Below are positions 10,901 to 22,575 of a DNA stretch of 64,000 nt, piece by piece. Made by a program: the position numbers and the translations under genes. This stretch comes from Tetradesmus obliquus (Eukaryota > Chlorophyta > Chlorophyceae > Sphaeropleales > Scenedesmaceae), in contig CP126201.1 in the NCBI GenBank assembly GCA_030272155.1, positions 2,276,501 through 2,340,500 of the forward strand, in the 5' to 3' direction. Within the stretch, counting starts at the first letter, position 1. Each line of letters starts with the position of its first letter. The notes beneath the pieces are model-generated. The model was not told the origin of the DNA and did not search any database. It was given only the letters and a program-made list of their open reading frames with translations.

Positions 10901-13900
10901 CGCTGCCGCTGCCGCTGGCTGGCTTGATGTTGCGCTGCAGCAGGTGCAGCAGCGTGACCGTGTTGGTCAGCCAGTACGCGAGGCACGCGTTGTCGTCCTG
11001 CTGCCGCTCTATCTGGCTGCCAATGACCTGCGCCAAGGCAGCACGCAGCAGCGACAGTGTGTAACAGAGTCAGACGTAAGACAGGGAAGGCATCAGCATG
11101 AACAACACTCCTGGCAGTACAGAGTCATGCAAGTACATACATTAGTTATATTCGCATAGGTCAACCAGTCAGCGCAACACCCGCACCTGCATGACGAATA
11201 AAACACGCTGCTCGCGCACGTCTCATGCAGCCCAGCACGGTCAAACATGGTCAAACACATGGGCCCTGCACCTGGATGATGCGGTCAAACACGCTGGTGC
11301 GGTCCGCCTGGAAGGCGCGCCACTGCAGGCAGGCCCTGAACACCACCAGCGCTGCCAGCGGCTTGCCCTTGTGGAAGCCCATGGGCTGCGCCAGTGCTGC
11401 CAGCAGCCGCTCCTCCTCCTGCTTGCGCTTCTCCTGGATGAGCTGCTGCTGCTTGGCCTGTGATGGGGTGCGGCAACAACCATTGTGAAGAGAACGTTTG
11501 CCTGCGGTTTCGAGGGGCCCAGACGTAGCAGCTGAAGATGTGCACTCTGGTTGCCACAAACAGCGCTTGCACACTTGGCGCGCTTGCTGGTGAAATCTGT
11601 CCTCCTCCTTGCCAAGCAGCTGCAGCCAGCTGGAATGGTTCTGACTTACATTCAAATGGCTAGGGTTGGCTGTGCCACTTGAAGCGGTGATTCTGACGCT
11701 CCTCCAGCTGCTGATATTACATTGAAGATGCAAGAACTGCAGCACGAAATGCTCACAACCATCAACCGCACCTGCAGCTCGCGCGTCTTGCGCTCCAGCT
11801 CAGTCTCCTGCAGGTGTCCCTGGCCAGCAGCGCCCTGCCGGCCATCTGGATGCTGACCTGGCACGTGCTCAGGCCCACCCATGGCTGCTGCGGCTGCTGC
11901 AGCAGCGCCCGGGTTGCCAGCCGTGCCCATCAGCGTGTCAGACAGCATGCGCGCATAGCCGGGCGCGCTGCTCTGCAGTTGCTGCATGAGGCCGGTCGCC
12001 TGCTTGCGCATGTTGCTGAGCACGGCGCCATCTGCTGCGGCTGCAGGCGCGCCGTTTGGCAGCGTGGCGGCTGCCTCCGCACCACCAGCTGCAGGCGCAG
12101 CAGCTGCGCCGGCGGCAGCTGCGGCGGCTGCGCCCGCGGCAGCTGCGGGTGCGGCTGCAGGCTTGGCTGCTGCCGCCGCTGCGGCTGCTGCTGTTGCTGC
12201 TGCCAGCGCCTTGCGCGTCTCGTCCTGCTGCTTGACCATGTCTGCTGCAGCCTTCTGCAGGCGGTTGTCCAGCTCCATCACCTGCAGCACAGACAGCGGC
12301 AGCACAAGCCAGCTTGCAGGACACCCAAAGCAGAGCAGACGATGGATGCAGAGTCCCAGTGACTAGTAGTAATGTGTCTGCCGATATGAAGTGTATGCGC
12401 GAGAGGTGCATGCGCAAACCACCTCCCACAAAATGAGCCTCATCCAGATGCAAGCCATCCCCCCAATCAACGAACCACCCACGCACCTGTGCGCGCGCCT
12501 CGTCGCGCTGCGCGCACGCGTTCTGCAGGCGCATTATGAGCTCGTCCTTCATGCCATGGAAGCGCTTGTCCAGGTCTGCCTTCTCAGCCATGAGCCGCTG
12601 GATGTAGTCCTGCGAGTCGATAGAAATTGCATGCAAAACACGACATTAGTGTTGCATCAGGCAGCCAGACACAGACATGGGCATGGACATGTCCAGGTCG
12701 GCCTTCTCAGCCATGAGCCGATGTACTCCTGCAAGCCAGATACAACACACATGATCGTTTCAGCGGACACATTCCAATACATGCGCATGTCCAGGTCGGC
12801 CTTCTCAGCCATGAGCCGCTGGATGTAGTCCTGCAAGCAGCAACAAGGAACGTAACGCAGCCAATGCATCAGCAACCAGACACAGAAACACAGGCATGAC
12901 CAAACTGCGGCTAGCCACATCCCACTATGCTGCGAAAACAAGCTGATTCAGCGTTGCCAGCAACACGCAATAGCATCGGGCAGCAACAAAAACATGACCG
13001 CGTAACCTGCTGATTGTTGCAGCGGTGCTTCCTCAGCAGATGCCTGCATCAGACTCTGGCTGGACCCCACGGCGTCATCAGGTCCCCAACATCCCACAAG
13101 CGTATTTCAGTCTCACCTGCGCCACCTTAAGCTGCTTGTCCAGCTCAGACTTCTCCGAAGCCATGCGCTGGCCCTCAGCAGCAGCAGCAGCCTGCGCCTC
13201 AGCCAGCAGCGCCTGCGCGGCTGCTGCGCCCTCCTGCGCGGCGCGCAGCTGCGCCGCCGCCTCCTCGCGCACTGCAGCTACTGCTGCCTCGCGGTCGCTT
13301 GCGGCCGCCTGCAAACACGTAAGACAGTACAGGTGTTTAACTTATCAAAAGCAACATACACGGATGAGCAACAACAGGTGGCAACATGCTGGCAGCAACA
13401 GCTGCCAGTGGTAAGTATCAAACCCTTTGCGTACGTCAGACGCGCTAGCCCGCACCTGCTGCGCCTCGCTGGCGCCCGCCAGCTCTGCTTTCAGCACCTT
13501 GCCCTCCGCGCGCATCAGACGCCACACCTCCAAATCCCCCAGCAACACAGCTGCAATGGAATTTAACACAGCTGAAATAGACCCGTGTATTTCTCATCTC
13601 TCTTAATGCCACATCACCGCCGCACCTGCTGCGCCTCGCTGGCCCCAGCCAGCTCCGCTTTCAGCGCCTTGACCTCCGCGCGCAGCTCGTTGCGCTGGCC
13701 CCACCAACCCCTAACACCACAGCTGCAACACGCTCGACGCATACTGGCCTTTCACTGCTAACCCTGTGACCGCACCTGCTGCGCCTCGCTGGCGCCCGCC
13801 AGCTCTGCTTTCAGCGCCTTGACCTCCGCGCGCAGCTCGTTGCGCTGGCCCTGCACCAGCTCCAGCGTGCCCTGCACCTCGCGCAGCTTGGCCTCCAGCG

Positions 13901-14666
13901 CCTTCTTGTCCTCCAGCAGCTTGCCGGCCTCGCGCGCCTCGCTCTTGAGGTGCCGCAGCTCACCCACAGCACGCTTGCACCTGTTGAAGTGCAGCAGGAA
14001 GTGTAGTGTGTTTGTGAGGTGAGGTTGTTGTGAGACAGCGCTTGCTGGCCTCGCGCGCCTCGCTCTTGAGGTGCCGCAGCTCACCCACAGCGCGCTTGCA
14101 CCTGCGGCATATTTTTAGGTTATGGCCAGTGAGTGCATGCGCGGTAGACCTCGGAGGTGGGTTGCAGCCTAGCTCTCAATGCACCAGCACCTAGCTCCCA
14201 TAGCCATTGTGAGATTTCACGCCAGCTCTTTACTACCACAGCAACGCAGGTACTTATCAAGCGTTACCAGACCCCTCACATCACCACATGTCCAAGGCTG
14301 CATCGCAGTGCCTGCCCACCTGAAGGCGCCCTGCACCAATAGTGCAGCCTCCCGCAGCGCCGTGAAGTCGGAGCGGCAGGCAGCGCCGCGCCAGTTTGAT
14401 TGGATGACCAGCGCCGCGCGCTGGCGCTGCATCTCCGCAAACGCCTTGCGCGCAGCGTAGCCTCGCCACAGCGCCTGCACAGCACGAACACAAAGGGTGT
14501 CAGGAAGCAGGGTGATGGACAGCGCGGGTAAGCAAGGAGTAGCACGCAGTTGGCAACCTCTGCTGAGCACTTGCATCGTGGCGCAGCATGCTGGCATGTC
14601 AAGCGCACACGAAGAATGTACAAGGGATCTGTCAGCAGCTCCAAACCAAAGAGACACAGACACAGC

Positions 14667-14697
<31 letters not shown>

Positions 14698-17600
14698 CAG
14701 CAGCAGCGCACCTGCAGGTGTGTGATGTTGTGCACCACCTCCTGGTACTGCTGGCGCATCTTGTGGCGCCTGTACGCTGTCTGGATGGTGGTGGCGGCCT
14801 TCTGCTGCCGCAGCGCGTGAGCCTCCTTGCGCGCCAGCATGCCACGAGCCCAGGCCTGCGGCAAAAGGGATGCGAGGCGAGAGCGGGCCGACACTCTGTT
14901 ATGCACTCATCCAGCGAATGGGGCACCTTGAGTACCAGCATTGAAGTACAGCATCATGTGCACCGCACAACACGCAGCATCCCCACAAGCACGGCAGGCA
15001 GTTGCCTCCCGAGCCGCACCTGCACCTGCATGCGCACGACCGCCTCCTTGGACTGCTTGTAGTGCAGCCTCCCGTGCCACATTCACTGAGGGACACACAG
15101 CATGGCGAGCACAATGACAACACCATCTGCCTCATTTTAAGCAGCGAACGCAAATGCCTCCACAGCCGCACCTGCATGCGCACGGCCGCCTCCTTGGACT
15201 GCTTGTAGTGCAGCGTCCCCTGCCACACTCACTGGAGAGTCCACAGCATGGAAAGCACAATGACACCACCATCTGCCTCATTAAAACCTGCGCACGCAGT
15301 GCCTCCCCAGCCGCACCTGCATGCGCCCGACCGCCTCCTTGGACTGCTTGTAGTGCAGCCGCACCTGCCACACTAACTGAAAAGTCCACAGCATGGAAAG
15401 CACAATGACACCACCATCTGCCTCATCATGTGCAGCGCACGCAAATGCCTCCACAGCCGCACCTGCATGCGCACGACCGCCTCCTTGGACTGCTTGTAGT
15501 GCAACCGCCCCTGCCACAATCACTGAAAACCCACAGCATGGCAAGCACAATGACAACACCATCTGCCTCATCCTAAGCAGCGCACGCTAATGCCTCCCCA
15601 GCCGCACCTGCATGCGCACGACCGCCTCCTTGGACTGCTTGTAGTGCAGCCGGCCCAGGAAGCCGCGCGCGTGGCGCTGCAGCTGCACTGCCGCCTTGCT
15701 CAGCTTGTCGGTGCGCTGCTTGTCCAGCAGCGCCATCTGGCCTGCGCGCAGGAAGACCTTGCTGGTGCCGAGCTGGTAGCCCTCCAGGCCGCTCTGCTTC
15801 AGGATGCCCTCCGCGATTTGTCTGCAGTAGCGCAACACAAGCACCAACACTCCATTCTGTAAATCCTCGGCATCATCTGAGCCTGCTAGATCCTATGCAA
15901 TTTGGTGCGTGCTAGAAAAGGACACAGAGAGGCGTGCCGCAGACAGCAGGCAGCAGACACGACTTGCATAACAGATGCATATGCCACCTCCACAGACCTG
16001 TCGTCCAGGTCTGGCATGTGGTACAGCTTGGGCGCCATTCACGAACAGGCAGAAGTGCTGTGCTGTGCCAATTATATCATCACATACAGGTGATACATAG
16101 GCAAAAAAACGCATGTGAACTCTCATGCCTCTCACCTGTCGTCCAGGTCTGGCATGTGGTACAGCTCGGGCGCCAGCGACCAGAAGTGGTCCACAAAGTC
16201 GGGGAAGGGCCGCTTGTTGGGGAAGCCTGCGCAGCTGATGCGCACAGCCTCCAGCACACCTGCAGCCAGCCGACCGGCAGACAGCATGCTATTGTGATTC
16301 AAGCACAATCCAGCATGCATATCAAGCGTAACTGAATTATCCAACAGACTGCACTGCATGACTTGAACGTTAAGCCCACGAGTGCAGCAGGCGCTGAAAC
16401 ATGTACAGCTGCACGAGTCAAACTTTCTACGCCACCCCTGCATCTCTTCAGCACAACTGCAGCACCGCCTGACCCCTTCTATGCAGCGCAGCCAAAGCCA
16501 GACACGCACCTCCGCAGCGCAGCTGGTGCAGCGCGTTGCTGTTCTCAAACAGGCCCGGCTTGTTGAGTCCGTTGGGCTTCACGCAGCGCACGTAGTGCGG
16601 CTCCATGGTGTGCAGCTGCGCCATCAGCTCCCCAAGCTGCTTCTTGAATTGGCTGCCCACGGAGTTGAACTTGAACGCAGCGCGCGGCGCTGCCTTTGAC
16701 GGCGTGTTCTCCGCACCCTCAGGCACCTGCAGGTTTTTGCAGCGCCGTGTGAATCAGACAGAGTGCAGCTGGTGAGTGCCAGCGCTCACTCATAGCTGCT
16801 GGCAGCCTCAGCTGCGACAAGTGCGCTGCACTCCGCCCTGTGCTGCTCTGCCTGTTGTGCATGCAAGACGGTCGACGCATGTCAACGTCCAAGACAGCGG
16901 TACCCTTGCCCGCAGCTTGACATTCACTATAAGTTCAGCAGACTCACCGGCTCGCTGGCGAACAGCTCCTGCACAAACTGCCTGCTGCTGGCCTCCAGCA
17001 GCTGCTGGTGCTCAGCCACCACAAAGTCCTGCAGGGGTGTATCAAGGATGACAGCAGGAAAGTGGACACTTCATTTCGAGAGTTTTAGAGCGTATGAAAT
17101 GCAAGACACACCGCCACGTGCATGCACAGCGCAAGCAAAGCATGCCAGGCGATGTTGAACCGCCAGCATGATGCACTGCCTCCACCACCAACACGCTGCT
17201 GCTCCTACAAATCCTGGCAAGCTCGATGACGCCGGTGCAAAACCAAGGTTCACGGTTAAGTTCAGCACGCTGTTCCTGCGGACGTTCCCGCTGTGCACGC
17301 ACCTTGTTCTTGTCCAGGAAGTTCTCCGTCTGGTACGTCACCGGCCCCGCGTAGTGCTGGATGGTGAAGGCCGTCTGGCTGAGCTTGGGCTTGGCGAAGC
17401 GCTGCGAGTCCTTCACACTGGGCGTGCAGTACAGCTTCTCAGCGAGGTCCTGCAAGCAAAATAGTAAAGCACGTGTTGAGGCTGCAATGAATTAGACTCT
17501 AAAGTCACGCTGTGCGTGTAGTGCAGCTTCTCAGCGGTGCCCTGCAAGCAGACAACAAATGGATCAAGCATTCAACTGAAGTTCATGGTGAGGGCGAGCT

Positions 17601-20600
17601 TAACTCCACGCTATGCGAGCAGTACAGCTTCCCTTCAGAACAGCTGCTGCGCACCTTGTGTGTGGCTGTGGGGAACCTGCACTGCTCGTCCAGCAAGTCC
17701 AGCACTCCCAGCCGCCCCTCAATGAGGTCCAGCACGTCCTGGTTGTCCACAAACTGGATGTAGCTCCAGTCAATCTCCTCCCGCTCATACTCAGCCTGAT
17801 GAAGCGCGGCAGACAGCAGGCAAGGCAGTGTGATGATAGGGCATGGGTGTGCAGGAGCAGGGTGTGCACTTGAACCTGCATGATGCAGAGGTGCCTGCAT
17901 AAGACATATCTAGCTGGCGGGTGGCAACTGCATCCACTTCTGGAATGGGCAAAGATGAGCACGATCCCCCGCAGGCAAACTGCAGCAAGCTCCTGCAAGA
18001 GCATGAACCAGCATGCGCCTGCCCTCGCCCACCCCCAGCCCTGCCTGGCACCAACCACTCCACTGGCAGCCGCCCCGCCCCGCAGCCCACGCAGTCTGCG
18101 CTGTACTGTTGCTGCTGCCAACGTCACCCACCTGCTCCTGCTTGAACACGTGCTGGTTGAAGTGCTGCTGCAGCTTCTCGTTCGCCAGGTTGATGCAGAA
18201 CTGCTCCAGGTCGTTGTACTCAAAAGACTCGAAGCCGTAGATGTCCAGCACACCCACGCTGGCTGCGCAGTTCTTGTCTTCTCCAATGGCTGCGTTGACC
18301 GCAGCCACCAGCCAGTCAAACATCTTGGCGTAGATGATCTTGGCCAGCGAGTCCCTGCAGCCAGTTTGACAGGGATATGCCAATTGCAAGGGCGGATGAT
18401 GCGAGTCCTGACGTCCATTCTCCCTGCTGGTGGTGGAGGCGGCTCTGCTGTGTATTGCCAGCATCTCAAGGTGAAATCACAGCTTGATGGTCATGTAAAG
18501 AGCAACACTCCGCAGTAACAGTACACAGCAGATCAAATGTGCCTGTGCCCTGACATCACACAGACATCTGCTGGCAAGTGTACCGACAGAAGCATCAGCA
18601 CAGCCCGACTTGCCTGTTCTCCACGGCCGAGCGCACGTTCAGCGGGGACACGATGACGCCCTCGCGCATCACGCGCGAGCGCGTGGTCAGCGCGTGCTCC
18701 AGCCCAGCAGGATCCACGCCCAGCAGCGCAGCTGCAGGCAGCAGCGACAGGAAGAACAGCACAAGCAGTCAGCAATGATGGCAGCGACGACAAGCTGTTC
18801 AGCGCGTGCTCCAGCCCAGCAGGGTCCACGCCCAGCTGCGCAGCTGCAGGCAGCAGCGGCAGCAGCACACACACAAGAAATTACAAACATTATCGTCATG
18901 AGCTGAGTAAAGATCCCTTGTATGTTGCTGCTGCTGTATCAACCGGCGATGCAGGCACATGTATGACATCAGAACCGCTTGCGATCTGCACTGAGGTGAG
19001 CCCACCGTGCTACTGTAGCAACTGCTATTTTGGCCACCACTGATAACTACTTCGCTTGCAGCCATTGCTTGCTCAGATCCTCAGGCCCTTTGCCACCCAT
19101 GTCATGCCAGCCAGGCAAGACAGCTGCCGCAGCAACACCTCCCCTTCCCAGCTGCTGCTGCTGCTGCTTACAACCGCCGCACCTGCTGCCTGCAGGTGCT
19201 CCTGCGCTGCGCCAGGCGCCACCTTGCTGCTGTCTGCCTCCTTGCCTTCCACAAAGCTGATGTTGCCCAGGTGCAGCACAGACGCCACTGTGGCAAACAC
19301 CGACTCGCGCTGCTCTGCAGGGATGCCCACCTTGCCCATGGCTGTCACAGTGCGCTGCAGCGCAAACAGGACAGACGCGAACGGGCGAGACAGACAGCGA
19401 GCATAAGAACTAGACGCGATTAGGTTGGGTGCTTGTAGCTCACGGGGTTAGGCATGCACGCATCGAGCAACCGCTTACTGCGCCGCTTACTCGACCAGCT
19501 GCTGCTGCTGCTGCCGTACGTTCTGCATGCCAGCATGAATGCTATGAGCTTGTGAGATTGAGCTGCTGCACCTGGCAGCCTGTGCGCACCTGGTACTCCT
19601 CTGCGTTGCTGTCGCCAGGGATGTCGAAGCAGGTGCTCTGGTTCAGGTAGTTGAACTCCTGCGCAGGCTTCAAGAACCAGCGCGCACGCTCCTCCGCGCT
19701 GGCTCCGTCACACAGCTGCACATGCCAGAACGGCAGCATAACCACACACACCAGTCTCGTGTAAGAAAAGCATGGAAGAGTGGCACCTGGCCATGTCCCA
19801 CAACTTGATACAAAGGATCCGGCGCCATCGTTATGCGCTGCTACACCTGGCGTTCAGTCTGCTGATGCGCATGGCCTGCTCGAGCAGAAGCCCCCCACCC
19901 CGCCATGTCACCAGCCTGCTCTGCAACATCAGCTCATTTGAAGGACGCCACATCTGCAACATCATCGGTGCACCCACACACACCTGGTAGAAGATGTGGT
20001 AGCTGCGCTCAGGGTTGTTAACCGCCACCACCCTGCTGCGCTCCAGCAGGTACGTCCTAATCGCCGCGCCGCTGATCACTCCCTTCTCATTGAAGTTTAT
20101 CTCCACATACTTTCCAAACCGCGAGGAGTTGTTGTTGCGCACGGTTTTTGCATTTCCAAAAGCCTCCAGCAGCGGGTTGGATTCCAGCACCTGCTCTTCC
20201 ACGCTGCGGCCGCTGCTGCTGCCGCGGCGGCCTGCTGCATCCATGTAGCCTCCCATGTATGCAAGATACTTCATGATCAGCTTGCTGGTCTCTGTTTTGC
20301 CTGCACCTGACTCGCCGCTGACCTGCAGCACGGCAGTAAAGCAGAAAGGCAGTTAAAACGGCGGCAGATCGAACTGTGTGCTGCAAGGGGGTTCAGCTGT
20401 GGACGAGTGCACAGAATGCGACAGGTTGGGCTCAGTTTAATTCATCTACTGCTGGCCGTGCCGTTTGCATGCTCGTGTCGCTGCTGGTTGAAAGGTGGCG
20501 TACACTGCTGCATGCCATTCAGTGCTCCCCTAGCCATCCGGCTTTGCCACAGCTACCGAGACAGCTGCTTCAGATGCTGGTGCTCCTGGCAGTGCTGCCG

Positions 20601-21589
20601 CCACTGCTATTGCTGTTGCTGATGCTGTCCTTCCTCTCAAAGTCTGCTTGATGTACCTCCGCAAGCCCGTGTCAAACCAAGCCACCCACCAGAATGGACT
20701 GCCCCTTCATCTCCTTGCGCATCTGCCTGTATGCTGCGTCAGCGATTGCGTACACGTGTGGCGACAGGTCGCCCAGGTCCACTCCCCTGTACTGATCCAT
20801 CATGTGCGGGCCGTATATGTGCGGCAGCGGCGCAAAGGGGTTCACCGCAATCAGGATGCTGCCTGTGTAGGTGTAGATGTCGTCAAACATGTACCTGCTC
20901 TTGATGTTCCACAGCACACCAGGCTCATGCAGGTATGACAGCCGCGTCATGTCCTGCAAGCAGCAGCCAGGTCATTCAAACCAAGAAGCAACAGTGGAGC
21001 TGTGGTTAGCAACTAGAGGACGCAGTAGCGTGTGACTAGCCTGCAGCTGCACACTTAAGCTGACAGCTGTGTTGCATGTGTGTGCTGGCATATGCATGCG
21101 TAGTGAGGCCTACGCGGCAGTGACAGTGCCACCATACTGATCCAGACGGCGAGGCCGCAGATGCACCAGCGGCTGGCAAACCCTGTTCCTGCAACTACGT
21201 AAGCAACAGTGCAGCTGTATCAGCAACACCGCAAGTTGCTGTGCTGCAGAGCTGCAATGCCTGCTGCGTGGAAGCCACGATGATGTCAGCTGCTGGCTTC
21301 TGTCAACTGCTGCAGGCACTGCCCTCTATAGCAACAAGTGCTTTGCACACCACGATGGCGTATGTCATCGCACCTCCACGCCACCACGCGTCTCTACATT
21401 CTGCAAAGGCGCATCGCTGGCAGGCACACGCCGCAGCTCCCCGTTCTCTTCCAGCGCAACAATGAGCACGCCTGCTCCATCCTTGCCCTCTTCAATCTTC
21501 TGCACCGCTGCCTTGATCCAGCTCTCTGCAGGATCTGGCACCCACACTTTGCTCCCAACCGTGTGGATCACGGTTGCAGGAGCAGCCAT
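7979..21589 (-). CDS. Class XI myosin heavy chain (motor, six IQ motifs, coiled coil, dilute/DIL tail)
   Basis: Actin-based ATP-driven motor of the plant/algal class XI, expected to move organelles and vesicles. 26 exons close in phase (1682 aa): 21589-21374, 20953-20690, 20322-19984, 19715-19590, 19354-19183, 18731-18614, 18354-18132, 17795-17655, 17449-17303, 17028-16948, 16726-16510, 16259-16136, 15821-15608, 14855-14712, 14474-14320, 13980-13776, 13308-13117, 12609-12487, 12281-11772, 11457-11272, 11027-10832, 10302-10148, 9832-9543, 9318-9042, 8426-8301, 8086-7979. Seen: SH3-like start [11 protein letters not shown]-loop GESGAGKT (about 163-170), switch [11 protein letters not shown], switch [11 protein letters not shown], actin-face HYVRCVKPN. 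Six IQ motifs span about 745-895 ([31 protein letters not shown]). Coiled coil runs to about 1067, then an Ala-rich linker (1068-1237), then a DIL tail with [17 protein letters not shown] and [11 protein letters not shown], diagnostic of myosin XI. The intron after exon 18731-18614 uses a GC donor. Shares an upstream region with dapB. Confidence 0.95.
8380..8845 (-). repeat. Four copies of the 5' edge of myosin exon 25
   Basis: The edge coding [13 protein letters not shown] starts at 8426 in the real exon and recurs with acceptor-like context at 8576, 8691 and 8838 (spacing 150, 115, 147 bp). Only the 8426 copy continues into [11 protein letters not shown]. Confidence 0.9.
10230..10590 (-). 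repeat. Partial copies of the 5' edge of myosin exon 22
   Basis: The [18 protein letters not shown] edge (real exon start 10302) is echoed at about 10405-10460 and more weakly at about 10537-10575. A single similar echo of exon 23's start lies at about 9940-9975. Confidence 0.65.
12540..12840 (-). repeat. Three copies of the 5' edge of myosin exon 18
   Basis: The coiled-coil text [14 protein letters not shown], with its acceptor, starts at 12609 in the real exon and is repeated at about 12727 and 12832. The 12727 copy has lost a few bases of its GGATGTAGT stretch. Confidence 0.85.
13440..14105 (-). repeat. Copies of both edges of myosin exon 16
   Basis: Exon 13980-13776 has a duplicated 5' edge ([18 protein letters not shown]) starting at 14100, 120 bp upstream. 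It also has two copies of its 3' edge ([13 protein letters not shown] plus GTGCGG donor) ending at 13626 and 13456, 150 and 170 bp apart downstream. One exon is thus flanked by decoys on both sides. Confidence 0.85.
14995..15665 (-). repeat. Five-copy array of a myosin IQ exon 3' edge, period 145-146 bp
   Basis: The tail of exon 15821-15608, coding [14 protein letters not shown] and ending in a donor, recurs downstream. The shared CACCTGCATGCGC word begins at 15605, 15460, 15314, 15169 and 15023, so spacing is 145, 146, 145 and 146 bp. Each unit is about 55 bp of exon plus about 90 bp of intron. Intron parts are also similar between units, so whole units were copied. Confidence 0.93.
15990..16175 (-). 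repeat. Duplicate 3' edge of myosin exon 12
   Basis: Text coding LYHMPDLDD with a donor occurs at the true exon end (16136) and again at about 15998-16035 downstream. Confidence 0.8.
18650..18850 (-). repeat. Duplicate 5' edge of myosin exon 6
   Basis: The edge coding [14 protein letters not shown] begins at 18731 and again at 18843 (112 bp upstream). The upstream copy is cut short. A weaker duplicate of exon 9's acceptor edge is at about 17516-17545. Confidence 0.8.
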
Positions 21590-22575
21590 GCTGCAAGCCT
21601 AACAAGCCTGCTGCGCCAGCACTGACTGACCAAAGCGGTTCCTGCAAGTGCAGATGTGAACACCAGCAGGCAGACGCAGATGCTATTGCTGGCATGTGTA
21701 CTGCAGCCTAAAATCAAGGTGTTGGCGATGATGTATACTGCTGCTGCAGCAACCAGACCTGGAGTGAAGACACTACAGCACCGCATGTGCTAGGCGGGAA
21801 GCACCGCCCCCGCTGCCTTGTTGCTGTGGCGCTGGTTAATGGCTTGCAAACAGCAAAGCTGATCTGTCTCAAGAAAAACAGGGCACTGGTGCTTTATCAG
21901 CGCGGTCCCATGCCAACTGCTGCGCTTGCAGCAATGGTAGCAGCATACCTGTGGGCTGGCCAGCCGAGCACTGCTGAGCCCATGCTCTTGCTGCTTTGCA
22001 AACAAGGCATGCAGGAGGCTTTTTATCTGCTAAGATGTACTACATGCATACGTGAGGCTGCTCACCTGTGCCTGCTCAATGCGTGGAGCGTTCTCTTCTG
22101 CACCAGCCCAAGTAGTGCAGTGGCAGAAGCTACTGCAGAAGCCCAACCTCGTAGCAGCTCTGAGCGTATCAAAATGATGTATCTGCAGCTCCAATTCCGT
22201 GGCGCTTGCGTTCTGGCTCTGTTTGAACCGCTAACTGAAAGACCCTCCCCAACGCATAGCCAACCAAGTGCGCCCTAACTGGTCAGCTGCAGCACCAGTC
22301 AACAGCAAGGATGAGGGTCAGCTGTTTCTGCGCAGCGAGGCCCACCACCTGACAAATCCCTTCACCTCCTAACCCCTAGGCTGAAGAGCAAAGGTCTGAT
22401 GCCGCTAGTTGTGCGTTAATCTGCGCTGCTGCGCCTTTAAACTCTAACGATCTTTACGTCGCAGATTACTGGTCTTTCAGAAGCCTTGTACAGCTACAGA
22501 AGCAAAAGTCGCTGTGTTCTCTTGGCACTGCTTCAAGTTGAACTCTCAATTACAGGCTTCGCAATCTCGAACAAG
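21590..22575. promoter_or_regulatory. Shared upstream region of the divergent myosin and dapB genes
   Basis: About 990 bp separates the two start codons, which point away from each other. A plus-strand frame at 21787-22278 has no family likeness. I see no defined promoter motif. Confidence 0.4.

Noticed and set aside
10065..11036. 323-codon minus-strand frame with many His/Cys/Met residues
   Set aside because: It reads through real myosin exons (11027-10832, 10302-10148) and the introns between them, which are rich in TGCATG words; the true exons use other frames for part of it.
21787..22278. 163-codon plus-strand frame between myosin and dapB
   Set aside because: No motif or family likeness, no splice context, and it lies in the shared promoter region.
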